The notes beneath the pieces are model-generated. The model searched no databases. It was not told where the DNA came from and saw only the letters and a list, made by a program, of their open reading frames with translations. A stretch of 64,000 bases of DNA from Paguma larvata. Lineage: Eukaryota; Chordata; Mammalia; Carnivora; Viverridae. Of the stretch, positions 1 to 12,100 are shown in pieces; the stretch's first letter is position 1; each line of letters starts with the position of its first letter. Made by a program: the position numbers and the translations under genes. The stretch is taken from the NCBI GenBank assembly GCA_030068075.1, contig CM057841.1, positions 32,963,030-33,027,029 of the forward strand, read 5' to 3'.

Positions 1-8
1 ATCCTTAC

Positions 9-149
9 CTTCGGCAGCAGGAAGCCACACTCATGGTTATTGACTCCGATGATAGAAGGAACTGAATTAAATGTTTTTTGAATCAATAGGTTTAGAGGCT
101 CATCAGGATAGAAAACACCATCAACCACTCGAGTGAAAGACTTGGTTTC
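9..149 (-). CDS. CES5A: CES5A coding exon 8 (catalytic acid), last exon in the window
   Basis: 141 nt, 47 codons in phase 0: [18 protein letters not shown] to [12 protein letters not shown]. The acceptor TTTCAG|GAA lies at 150-151 and the donor AAG|GTAAGG at 3-8. Glu345 in the N-H-E-C-G motif corresponds to the triad acid (CES1 Glu354). The last codon is AAG (Lys352), where I recall Met in cat and human CES5A. The remaining exons, with the catalytic His, lie left of the window. Confidence 0.93.
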
Positions 150-3100
150 CTGAAATAAGGAAGAAGAGAAAAATCAGCATCTCTTTCTGCTCACGAAATC
201 CGCTGTCCCCAAGCCCCGAGCCAAGGAGGGTCAACCGGGTGAGCCGCGGTCAGACTGCATTAAGAAAGGAAAAAGCCACCTTTGGCCCATCTCAGCGGAT
301 CGGTTCTGCCGGCCGGCCTGGCACTAACTTAGGCAAAGAGGCTCAAATTCTTTGTGCCTTACTTTCCTCATCTGCTCAGTGAGGACGAGAAATAGTATCT
401 ACTAAGAAAGACAGTGGCCTAGCACAGTGACTTTCAGAGTATGGGTCCTGGACCACCAGCATCAGCATTACCACCTGGGAACTTGTTAGAAACAAGTTCT
501 CAGGCCCCAGCCTCTGGCGGGGAGCAACCGAGCCAACTGGTTTTGATAAGCCCTCCAGGCAACTCTGATGCACGCTCACATCTGAGAATCACGGGCCGGA
601 TGCGATGGGTAGAGTAGTGAGCAGAGGACGGGGGAATGGCCAGCGTAGTGGGGATGAGTATGGGCATCTTCCAGAGATGTCCTCCTCAGCCCGGGGCCTC
701 TGATACTGTGTATTTCTGGGGTCTCAGGAAGAAACACATGGCCCTGTCCATGGGTTTTGGGGTCTCTGGGAGTGGGGATAGCCAGGAGCACTCAGAAGAC
801 CTTTGGCACTCCATCGGGTCAAGGACTCGTTATCCAGCCCCCGGACTCCAACACGACTCACGTCAGACCCTTCATTCATGCCAACGAACTGTGTAACAGA
901 TGTCAGAACCTGATGGATAACGACCTCGCTCTTCCGAGGACCATCAGAAGCTCTCAAGAGTGGAAGGGACATGAAAAGCTGATCTAGTCCAGTGACTGAA
1001 ATTTGTCTGTGGTCATCTAGACTTTTCTTGCACACCTACAGAAGTGGGTGTCTCACTGCCTTCTAACGGAGCCGGCCCTTTTTCAGAGTTTTTAGAAATT
1101 TCCTGGTTATACCAAGCCAAAATGGCTTCCTACCAGAACTCCCACTCTCGACACTGACTTTAGCTTCTGGCGGCACGTGGAACAGGGGGAGTCCCGCTTC
1201 CCAGCGACTTAAAGACAACCTCTGTGTTTTCCTGGATCTTCTCCTGGCTAAGCAGCACCCCTGGGCCAACAGGCTCCTTGCATTACCTATCATGGTTCTA
1301 TGCATTCTACAGCCACTGCTATGAATCCCAGCCTCCATCTTTCCAAGCCCCAAATCAAAGCAAGTAAGAGAGTGGGGGGATTTGTCCGCCATTCCATTCC
1401 AAGCACACCCCTGCCCCCAAGCCCTCCTGCCCCTCTTCACCTTGTTGATGTCCAGCAACTGCTTGGGAGATTTTGCCCTCAGGCACCGCAGCAGGGCAGC
1501 GGAGTCTGACGCGTTGCAACCACAGATGTGCGCAACGACCTGCAACTGTTGCCGGAGAAGGGCCAGGTCAGAGCACAGCACCGGAAGCCGCCCAGAAAAT
1601 GCAAACTGAAAAGAGTCCTTGAGCCTTCATGTATGAAGCCCACTGCCCCTCCCCACCCCCTGAGGATAGGCTGGCACCGAACCTCTAGATTCTCTTGCCT
1701 GACCCTCCTTGTCGTCTTTAGCAACTGCTGGAGTGGGGGGAGGTGGTGTGTCAGCCTGTGGCTCTGGGACAGAGTCAAGATTCCTGGTCACAGAGAGACC
1801 GGTCCTATGGCGTTGGCTCCACTGGCAGTAGGTCCCACTGAGCCCAGAAGCCCAGCTCTAGGATGCCGAGTGGAGCCAGGAGCCCCAAGCGCGAGGAGCA
1901 GCTTTGCAAGTGTGACTTAATTGTCAGTTGAGGCATGACTTTGGATCAGTGTCAGCTGGTCGGCTCTGTTAAGCCTCACCCCCACCACAGCCTAGAATAC
2001 CCTGAATGGCTTTTTCTGCCTCACATCAATTCCACTCATCCCCACTTCCCCCGGGATGTCCTTTCAGACAGCTACAGCCCCCATGAATCCCTCCCTCCTC
2101 TAGTTTCCTGTCGCCTCAAGGATTCCCACCTTCTCTACCTAGCCTTTTCCTAAACACTGCCTTGCCCGGTCAGTGAACTTTCCATGGGAGCTTATCCCTT
2201 GAAAGTAGTGGCCCCTAAGGGTCTGGGAGTCATGAGCGCTCTTAGAATCCACTGAAAGCTACAAACCCTCTCCCCGGGAAAACGCACAAACATATAGAAT
2301 CTGCATACAACGTACATCTCTAAGAGCTCAAGGACCACCTCCCAACTACCCATGGATTTCAGGTTAAAACCCTGGTCATGAAATGCACATGGTCTTCTGA
2401 AGTCAGTGTAGGCCTTCCCATCCATAAACCCACACGTCCTAACCCAGAGCTGGGACGACGATGGACACGCAGTGTACGTGTGCTAAATGACAAACACACG
2501 CACAGACTGAAAGTTGATATAGCGTGTTCCCCAAATCCATACTCCCTGTGTACTGAGAGTACCTTTACAATATTATAACTCCACGTCTCTGCTCCACGTG
2601 TACATAGTTATTTCCTACCAGGTGCTTACACAAATGCACCCCTAAAACGCACAGTCCCCAGGAGGTGGCTCCACAGCTCCGTGCTTAATATTCATTGACT
2701 GAATCAGCTCATTTGTTAACTCATTCATGCAGCAAACATCAATAGTCACCTAATATGCACTAGGCATTATGCTAGGACACGAAAGCTATAGAGACCTTGG
2801 TCTCCAGGTCCTCACTGTCTGGTAGAGCACTAAAACAAGATGACAGATGACAAAAGTCTGGGGTATATGTCTTGCTGCCCCCTCACAATCTCATGCCAAG
2901 CAACAAGAACCAGCCACAGTGTTATTTCCCACTGAATTAGAAACAGCCTCAGAATCTTTCTCAACATAGGACTCTAGGTAGAGTGGAGTAGGTATAGGAG
3001 ATGAGCTGTATATAACACAGGGGACTGAGTTATATATCCTAAGTAAATAATAGTGAATAAGATGTCAGAACAACCACATATACACTCATGTACACACACA

Positions 3101-6100
3101 TACACACACACAGAGTCATGCACACCAACAGTATTTCACTGGGGACCTATTTCCTGCCGAACCAGGCCTCCTGTGGAGCAATAAGGCTCACCTTGGCCAG
3201 CATCAGATTCTTTGACTGTGGTCAGTAGGACATCCAAGCACACGGTGTATCCACACCTGACCACATTCTCCCCTGACCAAGTAGAGGAGAGATGTTAACC
3301 ATATACCTACGTCCTCATCCCTCTCATCATCAAGGGCTCTCTGGAAAGGCATGATGGCCACCCCACTCTCCATGATGGCTTTGTGGAATAAGCCCTTTGC
3401 CATGGGGGACAGAATCTGGCGAGAGAACACAGGAGACCAGGAAAAGTTAGGCAGGGGACTCCCCATCCAGCACATATACCGCCCACCTTTCCTTAAAGAA
3501 ATCTTCTCAGGAAGCCTTCTTAAAAGCTCTATGCTTACAGGGAAAAAAAAAAAAAAAAGTGCCCTGGTTTGGGGATTCAAGGACTAGCCATGGAGGTGTG
3601 GACAAGTTATTTAACCTGTCTGCGCCCCAGGTTCCGCAGGAACTTTGAGGTCAAATATCCCGGTGTATGATTGCTAGCTAGCTCCTTCATTTCCTAGCTG
3701 GGGGACTCTCAGGCAAATCGTTTCCCATTTCTGAGCGTCGATTTACTTCTTGTAAAACTGGAAGGAAAAATGGAGCGCATACCACAGAATCATTGCGTAG
3801 AGCAGAAGTAACAAATATGGAAGGCTTTCCACAACGCCTGGTCCAAGAGCATGCACCCACGAAACGGGGGTCGTCATCATATATGTAATAAACTGATAAG
3901 AACAGATACTACACTTGATCTTAGCCAAAAGGCCGAGAAGCGATTGTCATCGTATATGTAAAGGTGAGTTATTATTCACCTTACTGAATTATTTTGAAGA
4001 TACAAAAATATCTTGTATATTGTCAAGTGCTATACAGCAGAAGCTGCCTTAACCCACTTCTGTGTAACTGACTCTGGGATTAACACGTTAACGGAGGCCC
4101 TGGAGATGCCGACCACTCAGAGCCAGTGGGCTGTTTTCTAGCACTACTACTGGTTTCTATTCCCACCAGTTTCTGGCCAAGAGGCAGGTGTGTTTGCTTC
4201 CCAACTTGTTTGGTCAGTTACACTTGCTCCTGTACTTACATAAACAATGAAATATCATGGGAACCAGTGACGTATGTGTGTAAAAAGAAAACAAAACTAT
4301 GTTTGGGAGAAGAGACCTGTGATAAAGGCAAGTAGCTGAAAAATACTGTCAGCAAGTTAGGTGTGAACAAGGTAAGAATAAAAGATGTTGGGTGGCAGGG
4401 AGGGGGGGAGCAGAAAATTCCATAAGTGCATTCATGGACTACAAGCACGCATCTTTTAAAGTTCATGCTCACTGTAAAGAAGCTGAAACCATAATTAGAG
4501 GACCATGAATCCGATGGGTGGTTTATGCTAGAGAGCCACATTGGACCTCTGGCCAGCAGACAAACCTCGAAAAGATACCACACCGTATACCAAACCGTTG
4601 GTAGAGAAGTGTACGCTTTCTGTTTGAAGTTAAAATAAAATGTTTTACACATCCTTTTTTTTTTTTTTTTTTTAAGTTTTAGCTGAACTTTTCTGGTAAA
4701 TAAGAAATTACCAGTCTTGGTCATTAGACACCAGGGCTTCGACCCTATAAATATAAGGAATATTTCTTCACACTATTACTCAGGATGTGATCTCGGGCAA
4801 TTTGTTGAAACTCTTCCTGATGACAGCTCTTGTCCACGAAATGACAGAGAGCACCTAAGTTTCTCTGTGAGGCTTGAGGGAGACAATGTGTATAAAGGTG
4901 TTTGTTCGACATGAAAGCACCAGTCAGCTCTAAGTGGTTCATGGTCCTCGTTTTTGTAAACCACCGCGCCCCCCCCCTCCACCGGCCACCACCACCACCA
5001 AGGTTTTTTCAAATCCCAGAGAGAAGAACTCACAAGGCTGGAAACGCTTAGGGCTCCCGCTGACTCTCCGAAGATGGTCACAGAGTGTGGGTCCCCACCG
5101 AAGAATCTGATGTTCTCCTGCACCCAGGTTAAGGCGGCCACCTGGTCCAAGAAGGCCCAGTTTCCCCGGGCGTGCTCATCCCCTGTGCTGGGGCAGGAAG
5201 CAGGGTGAGAATACTCAGTGGGCTTCAATCCGCTTCCTGACGCTTAAGGAGTTCGAGGTGGAGGCTGTGGATGGGTGGCCACTCCTGCTGGAGGTAAAGG
5301 GCGGAGGGTCGGAGGCCCGGGTCGTGGGGGAAAACTGGGCTTGGTTCTTATCCTCTGCTAAGATTCGGGGTGTTTTTTGTTTGCTTGTTTTTATAATTTT
5401 ATGAAAGCTACGCACTCCAGAAAAATGCACAGTCTTATAAGCGAAATTTGAGAATATTCGTAGGCCCCTCTGAATCTGTGGATTCCCGAAAAGTCCTGCT
5501 CCTGAGAGTTAGTCTGCACCAGAAAGCAAGACCTCCCTGGGCACAGAGCTTCCAGTGGATGACTGCCTGGCTAATAATGGTAGTAACAGTGCGGTGGCAG
5601 TAAACTCTGTCCTAAGAGCTGTATGGCTGATGCTCCTACGAACTTCCCGACCTGGGAGGTAGGTGGTACTGGCTTTTCTCCTTTGTCCCCCAAGTCCTCT
5701 CTCCACCCTTCTCTGCCCTGTCCCAAAAGGCTGACCTGTATGAAGTGCATCCCCCAGGCTCCCCGCTGTGTGTGGTCGGTGGGAGGGACCAGCCGGGGGT
5801 TTGAGGGTGGGATATCGAGGCACTGGGAAGTGTATTCCAACACCCCACGCACCGTCTCTGCTGGGAAGTGCCTTGGGCAGTGGCTGAGTCTCCCCTCCAT
5901 GAAGTCTAGGAGCCTGCTCTAAGGATACTGCCCAATACATGGTCTCCTCACAGACAGGAAATCGAGGCACAGAGAGGTAGATCTCTTGCCTAAGAGGTAG
6001 AAAGTTGCAGGTTTGGAATTCCAACCCATCCAGTCTGGACCCAGAGCCCACACCCCTAAGCAGGTCCGCATGCGGCCATCCCTGCAGAATAGCATCTTTC

Positions 6101-9100
6101 CCAGGGAGGGGGGACTATTCATGAGGAAACAAGGGAAGATACCAGAGAACCAGAGGAATACCTAGACCAAAACATCCATGTGGTTTGCACCATGTGAGTA
6201 GCCCCGGGATCACATTCTACTCGCCTCCATTCCCCAGGCCCTTGACAGCTCCTGTCTGTTCCCTGTGCCTGTCCATGACTCCTGGGCTGGCTCCTCCTCT
6301 GCCTTCTCTCTCCCACCACCCCCACAGCCGGTCAGGAGCCAAGACCTGCCAATTTCACCTCCATCCCACTGTAGCTTTCACCTCTCCCATCCCTCTATTT
6401 CTATGTATCCGGATTCATAATCTGATCACTTATGATCTGGGTGACCTTGGACAAGTCACTTAACCTGCTTTCCATCAGGGGCAACTGGGCGGCTCAGTCG
6501 GTTAAACGTCCAAGTCTTGATTTTGGCTCAGGTCGTGATCTCACGGTTCGTAAGTTCGAGCCCTGCGTGGGGCTTTGCACTGACAGTGCACAGCCTACTT
6601 GGGATTCTCTCTCTCTTTCTCTCTCTGCCCCACCACCGCTCACTCTCTCTCTCTCTCTCTCTCTCAAAAATAAATAAATAAACATTTAAAAACCCTGCTT
6701 CCGTCAATGTTCTCGTGTCTAAAACAGGGCTAACGGTGGTGCCTGCTTCGCATGTGGTTGCGAAGACTGGCAGCGCCCGCACGCAGGAAGCACTGCGTGC
6801 GTGTTAGCGATCCCTCCAGTTATTCACTGCCGCCCGCTGTATCCCTGGGGCCTGCGGCAAGGCTGTGCCGGAGCCTCCCGACCAGACTCCCCGTCTGCAG
6901 CCTGGGCACCCCTCGCCCAGCCTCCACCCGCTCTGGAGTGACCTTCCTGAAATACTGCTCTGAGAAGTGCACCCTTAGGTCCCTCAGCCTCTAGGCCCAG
7001 CCTGGCATTCGAGGCCTTTCCAGTTCAAGCCAGTCCCTCCCTCTCCACACCCATCTCCTGCCATCTCCTCCTCTGCCTGCCTGCTGGAACCCAGACTTTA
7101 GAAACGGCTTTTGGAAGCCTTTCTGCCAGAGGAATCTTATGCCGAACCCCAAGGTGCAGTGCAGCTAAAAGTGGAATCGCTCTGGTCCCTCTCAGACCTC
7201 CTTGTCTCCACTGCGGGCCCAGAGCCCCAGGCCAGGGCCACAGGCCCAAAGCACAGCTCGCAAATCGCGTTCCTGGCCCAGGTGCTGCTACAGTTCCTTC
7301 CAACTTCCTAGCTGTTGCTCAGGCAGCCCCTTTGCCAAGTGGGCTCGTCCCCAACCCCTCCTCTCAAATCCAACCTTGCCGGGGAGGTCCTGCCTCTCTT
7401 GTGAAGCCTCCTTGATTCCTCGGCAGCCTCAGCGCCTGGGGCTGCCGTTAATCACATCCCGCCTGGTAGCACTGATAGCTGCGTGCCTGTGTTATCTCCC
7501 CACCACCCTGAGAGCCTCCCTGAGGGTAGGATCACGCTGGACTCACGGCTGCCTTCCCCGAAGTACCTGCCGGGGGCCTCTCACTGCTCCTCTTGGTTCA
7601 CACTGCCCCCCGCCAGGGCTTGAGTTCTGCTATGTTCTGAGTAGGATAATAAAAGTTCTCAAGCTCTGCTCTGGGATCCCTGGGAAGTTGCTTCACCTCT
7701 CCGTGCCTCCATTTTTCAACGGCAGGGTGGAAATAACAACAGTATGTTTCTTGTAGGATGACTCTTGGGGAGAGTTGAAAAAATGTATGGCTAGCTCACA
7801 GCACCATGCCTGGCTCACAGTGAAGGCCCGATGCATGTTGGGTGTTACTGCCGACAGGCGAGCCCACACGACGGAGTGATTACTCTCGGGGAGCATCTGA
7901 GGAGCCCGGACGGGGAGCCCTCTGACTGCTCTCCCACCCTGCGTCCTCGGCTTCCAGGGCACACCTTGGGGCTACACCTCTCCACCTCCCTTGTGGTGGG
8001 TACGGCCGTGGGGCTGAGCTCTGCCAACGACGGATGAATAAGAGTGACGAGCGCCACCTCCAGGCTGACCCAGAAAGACTCCCTTGCACCATCTTCCCTG
8101 CTGGTCGTCCATCTGCTGGCCAGACGCAGCGGGTCTAGGCCCCGAAAGGAGGGCAGAGTCACAAGATGGAAGGAGCTGGGTCCCTGACTGACCACGTGGA
8201 AAGATCCCTGTCAGTCAGGATCACTCGGCAGGACCTTACTTGAGCGAGAAAGAGATTTTTATTGTTTTAAGCCACCAAGACTTGGGAGTCCATCTGTTAC
8301 AGCTGCAAAGATGACCTAACTAATTCGGGTCACAGTTGTTCAATGTCAGTGAAGTCTCATTCTTCCTTCCACAGCTGGGCACTGAGCTCCCTACGGCTGC
8401 CATATAGCTGGGGACCCGGGGTGGCAATCTCTCAGGGACACTCACTTGAAAAAACCAAATATTCCTAGCCGGTACTGGGTAGTCACAATCACCACGTCCT
8501 CGTAGGCAGCCAGGGCGGACCCATCGAAGAGGGAGGCCGAGCCGGTCTCCAAGGCGCCCCCGGGGAGCCACACCATGACCTGCGGAAGGGAGAGAACTCT
8601 CCAGTTGGCCTGCCAGGCATTCACACCGCCTCCTCTACACTTGGGACCTTCCTTCTTTCGGGAAATAAGACTGTCTCTCTTTCCTTTCTAAACAGCATCG
8701 GAGATTTTATCTTTTGAAGAAGGCCAAGGGGTAGGCAAGTAGGCCTGGGTTGATTCCCAGCTCTGCTGCTGACAAGCTGTGTAACATTGCGCAGATGAAT
8801 AACCCCTCTGAGGCTCATTTTTCTCATCCATAAGATGTGAAGAATGAAAGTATCTCATTTATGGGTTATCATGAGATTTCAACAAGAGCCTGCATTTAAG
8901 TTCTTAGAACAATTTCAAGTGCTCAGAAAGTATTAACCAAATATCATTGAACTTGTGACTCACAGGGAGACAGAAAACATTGTAAGCCATGTGGGAGAGC
9001 AAAACCCACTTAAACTGTTTTAACTTAACTCTTTCCACTACCTACGGAGAGAAGACACGCGAGGAGAGGAAAAAAGGGAAGAGAAGTGTGAAAACGTTAC

Positions 9101-12100
9101 TATATTAATTAGAAAAATTGGGACAGGGCAACATAAAACATTCATGTGGTACTATCATGATTCATATACTCACTAATAAATCTTTTCCATTCTCTTTCTT
9201 AAGGTCATGTTAGGGACTATAAGTCTTAGGCCAGGAAAAGAGAACAAAGCCACAGAGGAAAAAGGAGAACCAGACAAAGCACTGACTTTTCCACTCACTG
9301 TGTGTACAAGTCATTTGTGCCATCCTTGTGCCTCATCTTCGTAATCTGTACAATGGATTCAGGAATCGTCACCCACGATGACTGTGGGGGTTAAATGAGA
9401 TAATGTACTGTGCCTGACACATAGCCAGTGCTCAATATATGTTGTTGTTATGATTCGATAGAGCAAGTCTCTCGTTGCAGGGGCATGGGGGAGAGACGAT
9501 GGCTTTCCCACTCACTTATACAGAGATATTTTACATTCTCAAATGAAATACCTAATATTATTACCTGTCCTCATTGCAAAACAGAAACATTGGAGGGTGT
9601 AATTATCCTCTTTAAAGAAGGATTTTCCAAACGAACAGAGTCCTTGTAAGCAGTGTCTTTCTAAATGTTTACAGACCATTAAATACCCAATGGAGGGGAA
9701 AAACAAAACAGAATAAAAATCAAAGGCCAAGTCACTGCCAACGAAGGAGCAATCAGAAAGGAGGGGACAGAGGGGATCTGTCATTAAATGACTTTTTAAG
9801 AAAATTATGTATGTGTCATGTGATTACATTTCCCTTTGACCCAACAGGCGGTAGGCTGGATCCTAGACACCCGGCCACTCTGCCTGGGTCCCTGGCTGAG
9901 AACCTGCTAGCTGAAGCCCGCCCCCTGCCAAGCCCCACATGGCAGGCAGACTTACAGGGAGCTTGGAGCCATTGTTCGCGTGGGCTGGTGCATAGATGTT
10001 AAGGTACAGGCAGTCTTCGGACGCTTCCAATTTGGGGTAATGCGCCTTGAGCATGTGTTGATAGGAGACCAGCCACTCCAAGTTCTGGAAGCATCTTGGA
10101 GGAAAAAAGGAAAAATCCCCAGAGTTGCTGTCAGCCCACTTGCCTGGGAGGGGCCAGGTCCTGTGACAGCAGGGAGGCCTGGTGTCCTGTGTCTGAGCAG
10201 AAGAGGCACAGGGGAGCTATTGGTACAAAGTCTAATCATCTCCCCGGCCCCCACCATAGAGCCACAAAGAAACAAGCTATAATTCTTTTTGATGTGGTTT
10301 TTGGGTAAGAAACACGCGGTACAGAATAATTGTACCATTAACCTCCAGCACCTACCCATGCCTACCCCTACTACCATAATCCAGACACACACACGGAGAT
10401 TCAAGATGGCTCAACAATTCCGCAAAGTAGAGGGCAAGACACTGGGTTGCATATCAAGGGTTTTGCTCTAGGAGCTCCCTTTTCTGCACCCAGAGGAACA
10501 AAAGGACATCTCTAGGCTTTTCTACCAGGAACCAATGGAGGTAGATGTGCAAGGGGAATCCTGGGTCCAAACCTTTGCTCAAGCTGGTCCCTGTGCCCAG
10601 ACTGTTCTCTCCTCGTATTTGTTTGCTCATGTTCTTCCCTTTCTTTCAGATTCAGTGCATGTGCCACCTCCTCCAAGAAGCCATCTGAGATTTCTCCAGT
10701 TAGAGCACCGCTCTTCTTTAGAAACACCTATACATGCTGTGTTCTTTCCTAGTTCTCCTGGGCTTGTACATGGGTGTTACCATCTTCCCCAACTCAAACG
10801 TGAGCAGCTAAAAGCCTAGGACTCTGTTTTAGTCACCTCAGTACTTCATAGCCCCTAGTACTGAGTCTGTTGGCTACACAGTAAGATCGAGGGAGTCTAT
10901 ATATGTGATTTCTACCGTACTCAGTGCTCCATTAAGGTCAATTGGTTCTTTTTCAATAGAATAGTGTACAGAGTAGGCGGTGGGAAACCATCCCTGCAGA
11001 TACCCTCAGACAAGTGCTTATGCCTTTTTGTCCTTTTGTATGCTGTTATCAGAAATCAAAGCCTCACTGCTTTCAACACAGGTACCTCTGACCTCCCCTC
11101 AAGGCGAGGCTAGGTGGCTTCTTCTCAGCACCCTTCCCTGATCCCCTAAGGCTGCCCTTGTCACTCTATGTTTTAATTATTGCTAATATTTCCACCCCCA
11201 CCCCCGCCAGCCCACAGGTTCCTTCGGGGCAGCTGTAACCAACCCACTGTGGTGTCCCCCAGAGGCTAAGAGAGAGGAAGCTACTGAGCTGGCTCTTAAT
11301 GGATACCAGTTGAATGAATAACTGAATGAAGGAACAGATGAGTTTCAGCTTAGTGTCCTCAGTCCTTGGGCCACATGGAGTCTTCTTGGTGGCTTAGGGC
11401 ACTTCCTGGCACCAGGGTACTCCTTCTGCCTGGGACCCCAAGGCCAGGAACCAGGGTGGCCCAATCTGAGGACTTCACAAAATCCGACCGTCAGAAGATT
11501 CCTGGGGATTTTCAAGTCTCCCCTCTCAACCCATGCTCCGGTCCTGCTCGGGATTCACCTCCCTCAGCTTGAAAACTGCAGTGACCGGGAGCTCCTGACC
11601 CGGGATGCACTCACGTATTCCGCAGGTGCTATGGACTTCCCTGCATGGGGCACAGGGTGCTAGAGCTGAAATCTCTTGCAGGTGGTTCTTCACCCGAAAG
11701 CCCTCAGCCAGTCTGCATCCTGGAGTCTGAGCCCAGGTGAGGGGTGACACGGACACCTGGACAAAGACTCGGTAAGTCTCTCAAGTGGTTCCACAAATCC
11801 CTAGAGGCCTTCTGGTGAATCCAGTTTCTCGGGCCGGCTCTGGAGATTCCAATTCAGCAAGTTCATGAAGGGAGCCCAAGGAATCTGCGAGCTCTGAACA
11901 CCACCGCCAGTGATTCCGCTGGTCGGCCAGCTGGGGAGCCATGAGATGACTGAAGCCCTTGTCTACTTCCGTAGCCCTCTCCTCCTCCTCCTCCTCCTCC
12001 TCCTCCTCCTCGTGTTCCCCCACCTTTCCCAGGGGGCTGCATGACCTTTATTCCCCCTCGGTGCCCTGTCCCCACTCCCAGTTCACATTCCACCCATGGG

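Larger units (their letters stand above)
3416..5033 (-). other. CES5A intron 5
   Basis: Intron between exons 5 and 6. Contains a short poly-A (3543-3558), a MIR remnant (about 3570-3800), the truncated U2 retrocopy (3889-3944), a poly-T (4655-4673; A-run on the gene strand) and a run of C then CCA units near 4970-5000 just inside the donor side. Confidence 0.85.
5188..8445 (-). other. CES5A intron 4
   Basis: Longest intron in the window. Contains a MIR remnant (about 5930-6060), a CAN-SINE with duplication (6478-6690), a second MIR (about 7625-7850) and a MaLR-like LTR end (about 8060-8325). Several long open frames here, including 5509-6051 on the minus strand, have no exon or domain features. 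Confidence 0.8.
8580..9955 (-). other. CES5A intron 3
   Basis: Holds two MIR remnants in + orientation (about 8740-8950 and 9270-9450). The rest is AT-rich and unrecognised. Confidence 0.8.

Noticed and set aside
3301..3304. Alternative exon 6 donor (GTATAT) four bases beyond the chosen one
   Set aside because: Using it would shift the frame into exon 7; GAC|GTAGGT joins in frame and gives the family's 105-nt exon.
3889..3944. Possible functional U2 snRNA gene
   Set aside because: Only the first ~55 nt are present and target duplications flank it; no snRNA promoter elements or 3' box.
5509..6051. 180-codon open frame, minus strand, in CES5A intron 4
   Set aside because: Overlaps a MIR remnant, lies inside an intron with no matching splice sites, and shows no carboxylesterase or other motif.
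6478..6560. tRNA-like A- and B-box sequence
   Set aside because: It is the tRNA-derived head of a CAN-SINE, as at the other ten copies; no complete cloverleaf or tRNA 3' end.
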